Notes: generated by a model from the sequence alone, not told the origin. DNA of 64,000 nt from Amborella trichopoda (GCF_000471905.2 NW_006499728.1:880630-944629); one strand, 5' to 3'. Shown: positions 11,901 through 25,369, counted from the first letter of the stretch. A program made the numbers and translations.

Positions 11901-14900
11901 ATGCAAAATGCCGGTCTAGATGTGCTTTTGCTTGGCAGGGGTGGAGGTTGGAGTGGCAGATGGGGAGGGAGGAAGCATTTTGCATTCCTTTCCAAATAGG
12001 CAGGAGATAGAAATAGCCTTACCCATGAATAGCGGTAGCAGACCAAAACAATGGCCTTTTCTGCTTAATTATGGGTTGGGGACAGAAACAGGCATATTCC
12101 AAAACAAGCGGTCTATCGAAACTGGGCCTTAACTCGAGAAATTATGGCATGTTGTTTAATCATGTTATTTTGCATTAGTAGGCTATGTATAGAAATTGCT
12201 GCGACATTAACACCATTTAACATGTATATGAGAGTATCCATTCATTAGTATCAAATGTGTGTCATCTTGCTTGTACCAACTTTCCAAACAACAATAGAAT
12301 CCATTATAGGAATATAAAAACTTTTCCATCATTTTGCAGCATGCTGCTGGTCGCAAGTCGTTTGAGGACGCCCAACTTCAAATGAATGATATAAAGGAGA
12401 AAAAAAGAGTAAAGAATGCAGATGTCCAGCACATTCAAACTGAATTGGATAGATACAAAGTTGATGCCTCTGAGGCTCGAAAGGAAGAACAGGCATGTTT
12501 GTATCCCTCTTGCATTTTTCTTTTGGTAGTTGAGCCCTAGTATATTATTGTTCCTTGTTATGCTTCAAAGACAAGTAGATGTATTATAAAACATACCATA
12601 ATTTAAACAACCAGTCTATTGGGTCATGAACGTTCACAAAAACTGTGGAGAGTGTGTGCCCTGCCATTTGTGCTATGTCCTGTTCTAAACGTTCCCACTC
12701 TCTCCTTCACCATCTGTCATTTTCTTGTGGTCCATTGGATTGTGCTGTACTTAGACCTAACTAGACAAACTGATATATGTTACCAGGTTTGTTTGAAGAA
12801 GGAAGAATCACTTATTCCTCTTGAGCAAGCTGCTCGACAGAAAGTTTCAGAATTGTCTGCAACTCTGGATTCCGAGAAGAATCAGGGATCTGTTTTAAAA
12901 GCAATACTAGAAGCAAAAGAGTCGAAGCGAATAGAGGGTATACATGGTCGACTTGGAGATCTGGGTGCAATTGATGGTGAGTAATGTCTCCTCGTAGTGC
13001 TCAATATTATGTAGCTGGCAGGTTTATCCCGATATAAATCCACCATGTAACTAAAATATTGCGTCTTTGCATCCCCCCTTTAGTTCTCATGTATCTGAAA
13101 AAATGAAATAGAATTGTTCACTTATTGCAGGGAAGTATGATGTTGCTGTATCGACAGCATGTCCTGGACTTGATTATATTGTGGTGGAGACCACTGCTTC
13201 TGCCCAAGCATGTGTTGAGTTGCTTCGAAGGAAGAATCTTGGAGTTGCAACTTTCATGATATTGGTAGTGCTTCTTAATCTTGAACAAAGTACCTGCCCA
13301 TTCTATTTTTTTGTCTCTTCCACTTAGATTTTGGAGTTTCTCTTTTGAGGTTGATGTTAAGAATTTTTTAACTTTAAAGAGTTGTACGGTATATTAAAAT
13401 CTTCTAGCGACTTCACCTACTACCTTATCATACCCCATAGTACTCAAATTGGGTAACAACATATACCTTTCTTCTCTCTTCTCATATTAAGGCTCGTTTC
13501 AGGAGCTATTGCGCTGCCTACACACCACAGGCTTGAGAACTTGGTGACTGCAAACAGATTAGGCTGTAGGAATGCCTGTGAATGAAACGATTATGTGCAC
13601 ATGGAATTTTTGGGTGACCATGAAAGAACTCTGAGGATTTCAAATTGTTTTTCATGTTGTTCCTTATCAAACTTCTTCTGTTATAACTGTCAATGAGAGT
13701 TTGAATCACATACATGTGTTATGCACTTGCTTGATTTTCAATCATCACCATCATCATCAGAGCCTTTTTCCAACTATTTGGGGTTGGCTATACAAACCTT
13801 GGTCTGGCATTTTGTTCTATAAAGGAAAAATTACCCTCAGTGAGGTCATAAGTCTCCATATTTTTACTCACTACTTTCAACCATATCCTTTTGGGTCTTT
13901 CCCTTGCCCTTTCTGAGCCTTTCACTCAAATCAACTCGCACCTCCTAACATGTTTTGTACTGGACCTGCATCGTAAATGGCCAGCGCACCTAAGTCTACT
14001 TTCTCTCATCATATCGCCTATTAAAGCTGCATCTAAATTCTTCCGAATGTTCTATTTCAAATTCTATTCCTTATTGTCTTGCCACTAGCCGACAACATTC
14101 AGTAGTTGTCGCGTAAGAAAGAGGAAGAAGCTCCTCCTTATCTATAGAATGACGGTATTCTAGAAGTTCCATCAAGTTGCTTCCAAACTGGTATGTCTAT
14201 AGAATAACGGTAGCTTAGCTAAGAAAAGGTGGTTTAAAAGGTCCTTATAACCCTTAAGAAGTTGTCGGCTTCTAAATAAGGAATTAGCTTAGCTCCAAAC
14301 TCTATAGAATGATGGTAGCCTAGAAGGTTCCCTCAACAGCTTGTCGCTGCGAAGCTAAGTAGTAATGAATTGCTCCCCATTTCCTTTGACTTCCAACCAA
14401 AACCGAAAGTTCTAAGATAACCATCTTCGATACAGGTGAAGTACCTTTGCCATTTTCACACAGTCCAGCTATTCGCCGAAAGGCAATAGACCGTTGGTAG
14501 GGAACCTTCATAGCCTTCCTTGGACCGTGTTCGCCCATTTTTTGGTATAAACGACTTTGTTTGAAGTCTATAGCCTCCTATTTTCAGTCAAGCTATAGTG
14601 CTCATCCATCTCAACATCTTCATATCAACTATACTCATCCTATGTATATGTTGTTTCTTGACCACCCAACATTCCACCCCATACAACAAAGCAGGTCTCA
14701 CAGCTGTTTTATAAAACTTTCCCCTCAGCTTTATTGGTATGCAGTGATCACATAAGACTCCAGTTGCACATTACCACTTCTCCCATCCAGTTCTAATTCT
14801 ATGTGCGACAATCTCTCCATTTTCCTAGATTATCAAGCCAAGATATTGAAAGCGTGCTCTTTTTGGTATTTCTTGGCCGACAATCTTAACTACTCCTATT

Positions 14901-17900
14901 GTTACTAAACTTGCATTTCATATACTCAATAAAGACCATATGGAGCTTTCTCTTGATCAATAAAGCTTTATCTAGATCAATAAAGACAATTTGCTTGATT
15001 TTCAAAATAGTCAATACTGAAAATAATTTGAGTGTTTTTAACTTCTTAATTTTGGTAGGTTATTTAAAGTGTTAACTGTTTATGTTTAAGCCTTTTTTTC
15101 TCTGTTTCCCTGCTGACTGCATTTTCGCATGCTATCTGATTATTGTCATCTTGATGGTCGTTCGATTTCTCATTCTTTTTCAATTAAGCCTTCTTGAGAA
15201 AAAGAGCACCATTTGATCCCCTCATCAAGTTTACATGTAAAAATTCTTAACTTTGTAGGAGAAACAACAAAACCATCTACCTATGTTGAAGAAGAAAGCG
15301 CAAACGCCTGAGGGAGTTCCACGCCTCTTTGATCTGATAAGGGCTAAGGATGATCGGATGAAGCTCGCTTTCTTTGCTGCATTGAGGAATACTGTAGTTG
15401 CCAGTGACCTTAATCAGGTAAAGTGCTTTTGTTGAATTGTCAATGTGATTTTCTTGCACATTTGTTACTCACCTTTGGGGTCAAGATAGTATTCTACCTT
15501 GAAGTTATTTTCTCAGTATTCCTTTATCAGAAAAGGATATGGCAAAGCTTAGCTTTCATGTTGGTTATTTCTTCTCACCCAATTTATTCTAGCTTTCATG
15601 TTGGTTATTTCTTCTCACCCAATTTATTCTTCCCCATCCCTTTGCAGAGATAGAATGTGTCAAATACTCCTATTTCATTTGTCAAACTCTGAATTTTGCT
15701 TTTGTGGGTTTATATATGTAATTTTGAACATTCAAAAACCTTCATTATATGTCTATCCATTGCTTGTTATAGGCTACTCGAATTGCATATGGTGACAACG
15801 GAGAATTTCGCCGTGTGGTGACATTGGAGGGTGCTCTTTTTGAGAAATCAGGGACCATGAGTGGTGGAGGTGGAAAGCCTAGAGGGGGACAGATGGGCAC
15901 ATCTATTCGAGCCAGTGTTTCTGGAGAAGCTGTGGCAAATGCCGAAAAAGAGCTTAGTGAGTTGGTCGAACAGTTGAGAAGCTTACGTCAAAGACTTGGT
16001 GATTTGGTGAGGCAGTATCAGGCCTCAGAGAAGGCTTCATCTCGTTTAGAAATGGAATTAGCAAAAGCACGAATGGAGGTAGGTTCACTTCATAATTTTA
16101 AAGTATGATGTCAGCAGTAGTTTTGTTAGTGTTGATTCTGATATATTTTGTAAGGCACAATGTTGAAAAATTTTGTTTTCCAAGTATTTATTTTTTTAAC
16201 AGTTTATGAGACTGACGTCACGAAATTCTGCACTTCAACAGATTGATGGATTAAATGCTCAGTATTCTGATATAGAGAAACAGCTTGATTCGTTGAAAGC
16301 TGCATCACATCCTAGAAAAGATGAATTGGAGAGACTGGCTGAGCTTGATAAAACCATCGCTGTTGAAGAAAAAGAGCTTGAAAGGCTTCTGAAGGGATCT
16401 AAAAATCTTAAGGAGAAGGTGATCAGTTGCATTTGAACAAAGTTTATGTATGTATGTATGTATGTATGTATGTATGTATGTATGTATGTATGTATGTATT
16501 TTATGTTTATGTTTATGTTTATTGCCAGTCAAAGATTATTGAATAACGTTCTTGTTCACTGAAGTTTCATCAAAACTTACTTTGTGAGTGAACTTCCAAA
16601 GTCGAATAGAGCTGTTATAAAATCATTTATTCCATAAATTTCTGTTCTTGTATTTAATTTCCATGCTCTGGTTATTCTAGGCTTCTGAGCTTCAAAATAA
16701 AATTGAAAATGCTGGTGGCGATCGGCTGAAGAAACAAAAATCGAAAGTTGATAAACTTCAGTCTGTAAGTTTTTGTATCTGAAATCACAGTTTTTAGATT
16801 AATTTTAGGAGCCTTGTAATAATTTTCTCTATTTCTTTGGTCAGGATATTGATAAGTCCAATACTGAGATAAACCGTTGCAAGGTTCAGATTGTGACTGG
16901 TCAGAAAACTGTAAAAAAACTTCAAAAGGCTATTGAAGAGTCAATAAAGGAGAAAGACAAAGTTGCTGATGATAAAGATACGAAGGTAGCTGGATTCAAA
17001 GAGGTTGAACAGAAGGCTTTCATAGTGCAGCAAAACTACAAAAAGACGCAAGAGGTACTGAAAAATTTTTCTTCCTAAAATGGCCTTTCTTGGACTAAGA
17101 GATATGAATAATGAATGAAATTGAAAAGTGGTTCAAAACCATGGTGCTGGTAAAGATCTAATATCCAATTATTATATGACCATACCCAATAAAACTGATA
17201 TGGATTGCTTTCAATGCGGGAATCATATTCATAGTGAGTCTGATGAGGAAGAATAACAAGCTTTAACTATATCATCAAAACAATGTGGGGTCTAGTTTCT
17301 ATGATTGCTATCCTTAATCTGTGGTTGAGTATCACTTATGCTTAATGGTAAGAGCTAAGACAGTTGCTTTCTGCACGAACAGACTTATGTGTCTTTTCAC
17401 GAACTTAATACAACCAAACCTTCATTTTATGGAAAATGCCAACTTTTATCAACTCACTGAAGAAAATAATAGATAGCCACCTTCAAATTCTAATGCATCA
17501 TTTGTGCAAGAAATGGACTCCAAGTTGAATGAAATTTTGTCTGCTCAAAACTTAGCAGAGCCAATATTGAATGGTATATATTAAGGGCATTATCTTGTCT
17601 AATCAGTGGTCTTGATCACCTCTTTTTTTGGTTATATGTGTTAGTTTGAACTGCAACAGTTAAATCCTAAGCTTTCACCTTTCTACTTTATTGCAGTTCA
17701 TGATCAGGCCCTATACTCTAGATTTCTTATGCATGGATGGCATGTCATACAGATTATTCATGTTGTTTTTCATATATCCTACAGCTCATAGAAAAACATA
17801 AAGATGTGCTGGAGGGAGCCAAGGAGGAGTACAATAAACTGAAAAAGTCCATGGATGTGTTACGAACTGCCGAGGTTTTTGATCTACATTTCCACTTTCA

Positions 17901-20402
17901 TTGTATCTTGTGCTGGATGTTTTTGTGCATCTCTTCCCTCTTAGTCCTAGATAAGAAACACATGTTCTCATATCAAATGTTTGGTTTATTTTGTAGGTGG
18001 ATATAGAAGATAAATTGCAAGATATGAAGAAGCTCTTAAAAGACTGGGAAATGAAAGGAAAGGGCTACACAAAAAGGCTTGAAGATATAAACAAAGATCT
18101 AAATAAACATTTAGATCAGTAAGTATTCCTTAGTTTTTAATTGGGAGAAACAGAGATCTCATGAAATGGATCAGCAGTCTGTATATTATTGTAAAAGATT
18201 GGCCTAACATGTTGAATTGTTGACCGTAGAATCAGGATAGATGGTATAGATCCTGCAAAGCTGGAGGTTGCCCTAAATGACAGCACGCTAGCTGAAACTT
18301 GTGCTCTTGAAAGAGCACTTGAGAATGTTGCATTATTCGAAGCACAGCTCAAGGAGATGAACCCAAACCTGGATTCCATTCAAGAGTATGACCATATTCA
18401 CATACCTATGTTCCTTGAGGCACCTGTGCTACACCATACACATTGCTCACCTGTGTCACATAGACATAGCTATTGGCATCTCCTTTCTGAGAATACCACA
18501 AAATATGGAGATTGTTGGAGACGTCCAAAATGAGGCTTTGACCACCCTAATATATTGCATCAAACACAAGAAACGAACATCAATCCCAAATGATGGGACA
18601 ATAACGTGATACATTGGAGTGGCCATAACCTATAATGGGCGACCCGCAACAATCCCGAAAAGTAATATGTATATACACACTCCCATGCCTTTTACTTTTC
18701 TTTTTTCATTGTTTTCATTTATTTGTCTGGTCACTCTGTATTTGTTTTGTTCTTTCTATTATGTTCTTGTTTTGCTTTATTGGTTTGTTGTTCAGTTCTT
18801 TTTTCTTTTACTATAAGTTTTGTTCAAATTAGTATGCTTTCATCATTTCAAAACCTTCCCCCTTTTTTATAGTTGTTTCCATTTTTTAAATATAATCTTA
18901 CATTTATACTTTATTTTTTCATAGATTATTGCTTTTTCTATATCATGGTCGTTTTCTTCAACACACATTATCATATCTAAGCCTCTTAGCATGAATGGAG
19001 TTGCTTTTACATTCACAGGTACCGGAGAAAAGCCTCTGTATACAATGAACGTGTGGAGGAGCTAAATGCTGTGACCCAGGAACGTGATGATCTGAAGAAG
19101 CAGCATGATGAACTCAAGAAAAAGCGGCAAGTATCATTGTCTTCTGAAAATATTTCTTCTATAGCATTTTCTGTAACTTCTCTCGTCTATTGTCAATTAT
19201 GGAACTTGAACTTGATTGTGTAAGTACAGATTGAATGAATTCATGGAAGGATTCAACAAAATATCTCTGAAGTTAAAGGAAATGTACCAGGTAAAACTTT
19301 TATCTATTTACTCCCTGTTAGACATTTGCTAGAAATTTTATGCTTCTTTCTGGGAAATTCCACATGCTTCTTTTTTTAGAATGGCTACTTCTCTTATTGA
19401 AATCAGTCTACCAATAAAGAGAAAGCTTTAGTTGCTTGGGTTTCCTCTTCTTCTCTGTTATAAATCGTAAACTTGCAATTTAGGTTTGTTTGCTTTATTT
19501 AATATGTAAATTTTACAATTAAGTTTTGGTTAAATTTTAATCTTATTCATAGTACTACACCACGCAAGCTTCCTCTTTCATTTGTTTGATACAGGTGAAC
19601 ACATGTACACTGAAAAATGTGCATCTGCATGCTAAAAATTTATGAGTATCATGTTTCAGATGATCACCCTTGGAGGGGATGCAGAGTTGGAGCTTGTAGA
19701 CTCTCTCGATCCTTTTTCTGAAGGTGTGGTTTTTAGTGTCCGGCCTCCTAAGAAAAGCTGGAAAAATATCGCTAATTTATCTGGAGGTGAAAAGGTAAAA
19801 TAGAGTTATTGCTTCTCAATAAATTAACAAATTGCTCCAAATCTCTCTGAATATAATACTCTTTGATGTGTTTTAAGGGTGCAAATTTCATCGAATTTCA
19901 GTTATAAGAATGTGAGTAACCAATTTGTAATGTTGATTTTGATTTCCAGACATTGAGCTCATTAGCTCTGGTTTTCGCACTGCATCACTACAAACCAACA
20001 CCGCTTTATGTGATGGATGAAATTGATGCAGCCTTGGGTATGTTCCTTGGAACTCCCACCTATGCTTTCTTTGTAGGGTTTAGTCTTCTCCCTCTTTTCC
20101 TTACTGTGATATTATGATGATGTTCAGATTTTAAGAATGTGTCCATTGTGGGTCACTATGTGAAAGACCGCACCAAAGATGCCCAGTTCATAATTATAAG
20201 GTAGCCTCTCTCTCTCTCACACACACACACATTGAGACAAATGCATCAGCACATAATTATATTCATTTGTATCATCCACAGTCTGAGAAATAATATGTTC
20301 GAGCTAGCGGATAGACTTATTGGCATTTACAAAACGGAAAACTGCACGAAGAGCATCACTGTCGATCCAATGAGTTTTGCGCTTCAAGGGGGAGCTGCTT
20401 GA
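5924..20402 (+). CDS. SMC4: SMC4, condensin core ATPase subunit (28 exons, 1241 aa)
   Basis: SMC4 pairs with SMC2 in condensin and uses ATP to compact mitotic and meiotic chromosomes. Exons: 5924-6064, 7053-7142, 7257-7358, 7702-7878, 7958-8088, 8796-8874, 8992-9149, 9229-9304, 10039-10167, 10241-10385, 10990-11120, 12340-12492, 12787-12976, 13131-13264, 15259-15417, 15773-16078, 16242-16418, 16681-16764, 16845-17054, 17785-17874, 17997-18118, 18230-18385, 19019-19126, 19230-19290, 19660-19794, 19950-20037, 20128-20200, 20282-20402. They sum to 3726 nt with no break. Walker A GPNGSGKS is at residues 54-61, followed by a long coiled coil, a hinge at about 550-705 (SGTMSGGGGKPRGG at its end), a second coiled coil, signature LSGGEK at 1143-1148 and Walker B YVMDEIDAAL around 1168-1177. 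The start is the first ATG before a conserved plant SMC4 N-terminus. The length fits plant SMC4 proteins. Introns 12 and 23 use GC donors. The exon 17 acceptor was set at 16241 because an upstream AG would add residues foreign to the family. Confidence 0.95.
7053..7142 (+). other. SMC4: SMC4 exon 2, Walker A ATP-binding loop
   Basis: This 90-nt exon encodes the P-loop GPNGSGKSNVIDAMLFVFGK, which binds the ATP phosphates in the N-terminal half of the SMC head. Both splice sites are canonical (AG before 7053, GT at 7143). Confidence 0.95.
11326..12128. mobile_element. Possible PIF/Harbinger-like element in SMC4 intron 11
   Basis: The left end GTTAAGGCCCTGTTTGGAC near 11321 is answered in inverse orientation at 12115-12133 (CGAAACTGGGCCTTAAC). 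GGCCCTGTTTGG-type ends beside TTA/TAA are typical of Tourist/PIF elements. Inside, a second inverted pair contains CTCGGCCAAGTCC-like sequence (about 11470 and 11885). No transposase frame is visible. Assignment rests on the ends only. Confidence 0.5.
13740..15000 (-). mobile_element. RTE-type LINE reverse-transcriptase fragment in SMC4 intron 14
   Basis: Read on the minus strand, about 14760-14600 encodes a degraded RTE-clade LINE tail: IPIKLRGKFYKTAVRPALLY, then GVECWVVKKQ and MLRWM. The reading resumes at about 14085-13740 with a 3'-terminal region rich in charged residues, ending in a (GAT)n run near 13740-13760, as RTE LINE tails do. Stop codons and a ~500-bp insertion interrupt it. It is antisense to SMC4, and the intron (13265-15258) is the gene's longest. 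Confidence 0.75.
14089..14600. other. Unidentified ~500-bp insertion splitting the LINE fragment
   Basis: The LINE reading stops near 14600 and resumes near 14088, so this block was inserted later. It contains three imperfect repeats starting CTATAGAATGA(C/T)GGTA (about 14142, 14202 and 14303) and a small hairpin, CGACAAC / GTTGTCG, near 14089-14113. Its base composition differs from the surrounding intron. The style resembles plant mitochondrial spacer DNA, but this is only an impression. No gene is seen. Confidence 0.4.
16445..16499 (+). repeat. (TATG)n microsatellite in SMC4 intron 17
   Basis: About 13 uninterrupted TATG units, beginning 26 bp after the splice donor of exon 17. Confidence 0.95.
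19660..20037 (+). other. SMC4: SMC4 exons 25-26, signature motif and Walker B
   Basis: Exon 25 (19660-19794) ends with the ABC signature LSGGEK. Exon 26 (19950-20037) carries the Walker B segment with the catalytic DE pair in YVMDEIDAAL. Together with exons 27-28 they form the C-terminal half of the ATPase head. No key residue is missing, so the ATPase should be functional. Confidence 0.95.
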
Positions 20403-23400
20403 GATTTTGATGGAAGTGACATGTGGGGAGTCTCTCTCACCACGTCAATACTGATATTGTGCAGGAGAGAGAGAGATCAAGGTTGTATCTTGGAAGTGTA
20501 CAACATTTTGTTGACTGAATTATTCCTCTCTCTCTATCACTCTATTTTAATGCTGACATTGTGTAGGCTACTGCTCAGCATGGAGAGAGAGAGGGAGCTT
20601 CCTTCTGTTAATGCATTACAATGTACACCTCTCTGGTGACTAGTTTCACAACATTAGGTTGAGTGAAACAAATTTCATGTTATTAAGATGCATATGATTG
20701 TCCTTATTGTCAAAACATACTAATGATTTGCTCCTCTAAAATAGAAGAACCACAGGCTTGATAAAGCCATATTGCTAGGCATATCACATGACTATCTGTA
20801 TCAGCCATAGAATAAAGCAAGCAACTCTCTCTCATCATATCTGTCCAAAGCAATCATCACAAACTAAAATGGAGAAAGAAACCAAAAAAAGGAATGTCAT
20901 TGAAACCAAGATTTCCGGTTTGTTTTCATAGAAGCTCTAAAACTCTGTTTCATCTTCATCATCTAATTTGTACTCTTTAAGGAGTTTTTTGCAAATTGGA
21001 AGCGGTTTTTTCTTTAAAAATGCAAGGGGATTGGCATATCGGTCCTATGGGATGATGTCATTGTTGCTTGTTAAGAGGATTCGGGCTCTGTTTCTTCCAT
21101 GGAGTATCTTATTGCAATCGGACACTGCTAGTAATGGCCATGACTTTGAATAATTCATTTCTCGTGATTACCTTCAACTGGGATTCAGTAATTTTTTGTC
21201 TTGTCTGTCACACCCTCAATGCTGTATATGACGTGCCTGCCTCCCTATCCTTGCATTCTATTCTCACCCTGGCAGCTGCAAGTCGCCACCAGATTCAGTT
21301 ATTTTGGTTTGAATTCTTTCTTAAAAGCCTAGTTCCCCATGCTCTAGCATGCATCTATTGAGCCACGCAGTATCATAACAAAAAATTCTCAAGTCACAAC
21401 ACACATGCCATTTTCACCCTTAAATGAAGAAACATAGACTCATTTTTTTACCATGAGTGAAGCTCTCTCTGTGGTAAATGAATAAAGCTCAATGTGTGCG
21501 TTCAGATACAGGTATGAAGAAATGATACAGGTATGATGAAATGAAAGTCTCACACTCTAAGCTCATACCAGGAGAGACTCATACCCTCTCTCTCTCTTTC
21601 CCACCTGCACTCGAGCCGCTAACAAAACAAATTCATAGTCACAACCCATACAACTGATGCCATAATCAGCCTCAAATGAAGAAATGTATACTCTCTAACT
21701 CAAACACAATACACCTCATTTTCCGTCATGATTGAATCTCTCTCTAGAACAGAAGCAATTGAGACTTGGGTTACTTGGTAGGTAGGTGGAGGAGGCATGG
21801 CTCACTCCCAAAAATCCTAAGAAAAACAGCAGCAAAACACCTTAATTTTTCCATTTCCTTCTCTCTTACAAGTCAAAGAGGAAGAGACTGCGGCAAGGTT
21901 TTACAACAAGGCTTTTCAGTCATTGAGAGAGAAACAACGCTCCATTTATGTGTTCTTTGTCTTGTTTTAGGACCTGGAGGGCCACAGTTGCCTCCTAACC
22001 GTTTTATATTCATCATGCTTGCTATATTTGACTAAAATTGGAGAATCTTCTCTCCACCTCTTTGATTAAAGGGAAGCCTAGATACATGTGTTCGCGCGTG
22101 TGCATGTGTTTGTCATGGAATGATTAATAGGTGATGGTTAGCTTACATCTAACCTTTTGATTTTGATCTGTTGGCCAAACGCCTTTGGGTTCTAAATTAA
22201 GGAACTCAATGAACTGCACGGGATGGGAAAGGAAAAAGCCATAAATCAAACACGGTTAACTCATAACTCTGGACGCTCTCCGACCTAGTTAAAACTGGTC
22301 TGACTGGCCTGACTGTGGTGAAACAAGAACTTTTTTTAAATTTTTTTTTATTTTTTAACAAATATGAAATATTAAAAAATTACTCTTTTTTTGGCTGGTC
22401 AAACCAATAAAATTGGCCCTTCGACCCACTAAACATTAATTTTGACAAGTTTTTTATCACATTTGATTTTTATTTACTATCCAAAGCACTGATTAGCGAT
22501 CTGATTGGTTGGAGCAATTGTTGGTATGGTTTTAATATCTTTGCAAAGTAATGTGTGTGAAGAGGCATTGAAAGGTTCCCCTAAATAAAATGGTAAATCT
22601 TTTTTCAAAAAACACTCGGGAAGATTTTTCTCAGCATGAACTTGTGGGTGATTTATAGGAAAATTTTGCATGGTGTTATGAGTTTTCCTGTTGGAGTGCC
22701 TAATATAACTTTTAAGAAAAAAAATCCGACATATAGCGTTAAAAGACCTAAGATAATATATTTGGATATTTATGTGCAAGATGTGTTAGGCAATTCCAAC
22801 AAATTATTTTGAATAAAGTAAAAATAGCTTTGCAAAAAGGTAAACTCATGTGTAAAACTTCGTAAAAGTTTATCTCAAATATATGATTTATTTTATTGAA
22901 ACAGTGAATTATCAGTGATAATAAGCATATCCAAACAAACCCTTACTCTTGCCAACCCAAAACATATAAAAAAATCATAATATATACATGCCTTAGACAA
23001 TCACTTAAAATACAATAATTATAATGATGATGATATGACAATGATGATAATATTTATATAAAACCAACTAGCTAATGACATCTAATAATACCAATGATGA
23101 TGATATGACGATGATGATAATATTTATATAAAACCAACTAGCTAATGGCATGTCCAAGGTGCCATGTTTGGAAAAATATGAACTTTTAAGTTTTTTGAAA
23201 TAATATTAATCTATCTAAGAAATCCGTGTATTACTCCACGTTTCTCCCCGTTTTATTACATTCATAAAATGTTGTTATGTTAATGTATCTTCAATTTATT
23301 ACGTAAGTTCACATGACACTTATTTACTACCTCACACATTTATTTAGAAATTTTCTCAGATATTGAAGGATCATTCATTACTCGACAAATTTTTGTTTTA

Positions 23401-25369
23401 TATGGAGAGAATTTATCTAGAAATTTTAGTGAAAACCATCTTGAGATGCATGGTTCCACTTACAAAAACTTAGATAAATTCAAAAGACACTCCACTTTTA
23501 AGAAAATTGCAAGGGAAAAAAGTGCACGAAAATGTCAAATGTAGCACTCCTACTTTTCTCTTTTTACTAAGATCAATAGATGTATAATAGGAAAGTGTTA
23601 TTTATCAATTTTACAGCTCGATATCATTTCCTGATATTAATGTGAAGATTTTTCTATACTAAAATCTATTTACTAATTTGCATTCCAAGTATTCTAAAGA
23701 AAACGATTTGAGTGTTGAAGCTTCTTCATGGAAATTTGAATTGTGTTTTAAAAAAGATAGGCATCAGCAATTCTCATGCCTGGGAATGTTATGGGGCTTT
23801 TACCATTGTTACTTACCTGGAGAACCCCTTTCACATTTTAGATAGCTTTGGAACTGCTTTCCCATGGATAACCAAGCTATAATAGATAAGTCTAGATAAG
23901 TCTTTGGTCTGTCGACTCGTGCATATACAATTTAAAAAAAAAACAAAAAAATGACTCGTGTTTATACACTACTCGAGCATTTTAGGACCTAAAGCACTCA
24001 CTGCAAATTTATTTCCTCTTCGTCCATGAATTTGGAATTCCAAATGTAGCATAAATCGGAGAAGTTATAAAAAATCCAAATGGAGGGTTCAAATACATGG
24101 TACAAAATTTTAAGGTCTAGGTGGATACACCCAAATAAGTGCATCCAAGGGCGCATCTAAACCCTGTCGATAATAATAATAGGCTCTATACTAGTTTAAT
24201 CATGGCTTCGTAGAACACCAAATTTGCTAGAATTGGAACCTTTAACCATTCAGTAAGAGTTCAGCTAACTATTTTTAAGCTTAAAAGTTGTAGAGTTTAT
24301 CTAAAGGGACCAAATATATTTGAGAAATTTATCAAAATACATATGCTGTGTAGCATTTTACATTATTTCTATCCCAACTAATGATCTTTGCCTTTTTATG
24401 GGTATTTTCAAATTAAATTAAGCAAATAGGTACAATGTTAGATAGTTCATCTCATACAGGAATCGATAATTTTCTCTATATTTAATTGTGCCCACAATAT
24501 TAGCTTCTCTTTTAATTTGAGATCAATTCCAATAGCTCTTGTATGGAGGGGAAGTCATGAAAATTGAAATTATACCATAACAACAATCAAAGGAAAAATA
24601 ATGAATAATTAACAGGAAAAAGAACTCAAAAACTTTAGGACGAGTATTGTGATATGATGACCCCAATTAATTGAGAAAAGACTATGATAATGATGACAGA
24701 TTGTAACATTTCTCAAGGCAATGAAGTTAGTGAGAGTCGAAAAGGAGGGCCTTTTTGTACCTAAAATGCACCTTCAACCCACTCAAAGCAAAGAACTCCA
24801 AACTCTTAATGCATTTTCATCCCACTCAAGAGCATTGAATGGCTTGAAACTTCCTAAACCATTCTCCACTGAACTACAAAACAATATTAGTCAAACAAAG
24901 GCCCCAAACCCCAATACACACATAATGCGATAGGAAACAAATGTGTATGTCCTATTGGAAAAAATAAAACCATTTGTATTTGGTAAAAAAAGCTACTATT
25001 AAGCCATTGAATGTGGAAGAGGTACACCAAAGGTCACCGATTGTTCTCGACATTCGAGAATTTTTTCAAGCTTTGTGCTGACTAATATAACAGTTAAGAG
25101 TGATTCTGACTTTTTTTTTTCGTAGCACTAAACATTCAAAAATTTTCTCAAGCTTTATGCTGACAAATATAACACCTTATTAAACAATGGAGGCTAAAGG
25201 TGATTCTAAACTTGTTGTCAAGTTCCATAGTGTATATATCTATACAAATCCCAGGTTTACAAAAGAAATTTAAGGTGAAACTAAAATTTTGAAAGAGCTC
25301 TCTACCCCTTCTATAGAACCATGATGCAATTATTGTGGGAGATGAATAGCAACTTAAGGGGAGAGTTTA
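20403..25369. other. SMC4 3' region and gene-free spacer
   Basis: The first few hundred bases after the SMC4 stop are the likely 3' UTR, with several GA/CT runs. The rest holds no supported gene. A diverged direct duplication, including CTCAAATGAAGAAA and TCTCTCTC-rich DNA, lies at about 21370-21480 and 21630-21745. A patch of AACTGGTCTGACTGG-type repeat lies at about 22260-22430. The remaining open frames are short and unlike known proteins. Confidence 0.7.
23023..23150 (+). repeat. Two-copy tandem repeat, ~70 bp
   Basis: The block ATGATGATATGACAATGATG...AACTAGCTAATG occurs at about 23023-23080 and again at 23093-23150 with few changes. It is a local duplication with no coding content. Confidence 0.85.

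Noticed and set aside
16206-16241. Upstream acceptor at 16202 for SMC4 exon 17
   Set aside because: It keeps the frame but adds residues absent from the family; the AG at 16240-16241 gives the expected coiled-coil sequence.
17190-17260. Zinc-knuckle-like fragment (CFQCGNH) in SMC4 intron 19
   Set aside because: Could be a trace of copia gag, but it is too short and lacks the rest of the CCHC motif.
20210-20232. CRISPR-like or regulatory meaning of CT/CA runs
   Set aside because: Simple dinucleotide repeats beside a splice donor; no spacer structure, and CRISPR is not expected in a plant nuclear genome.
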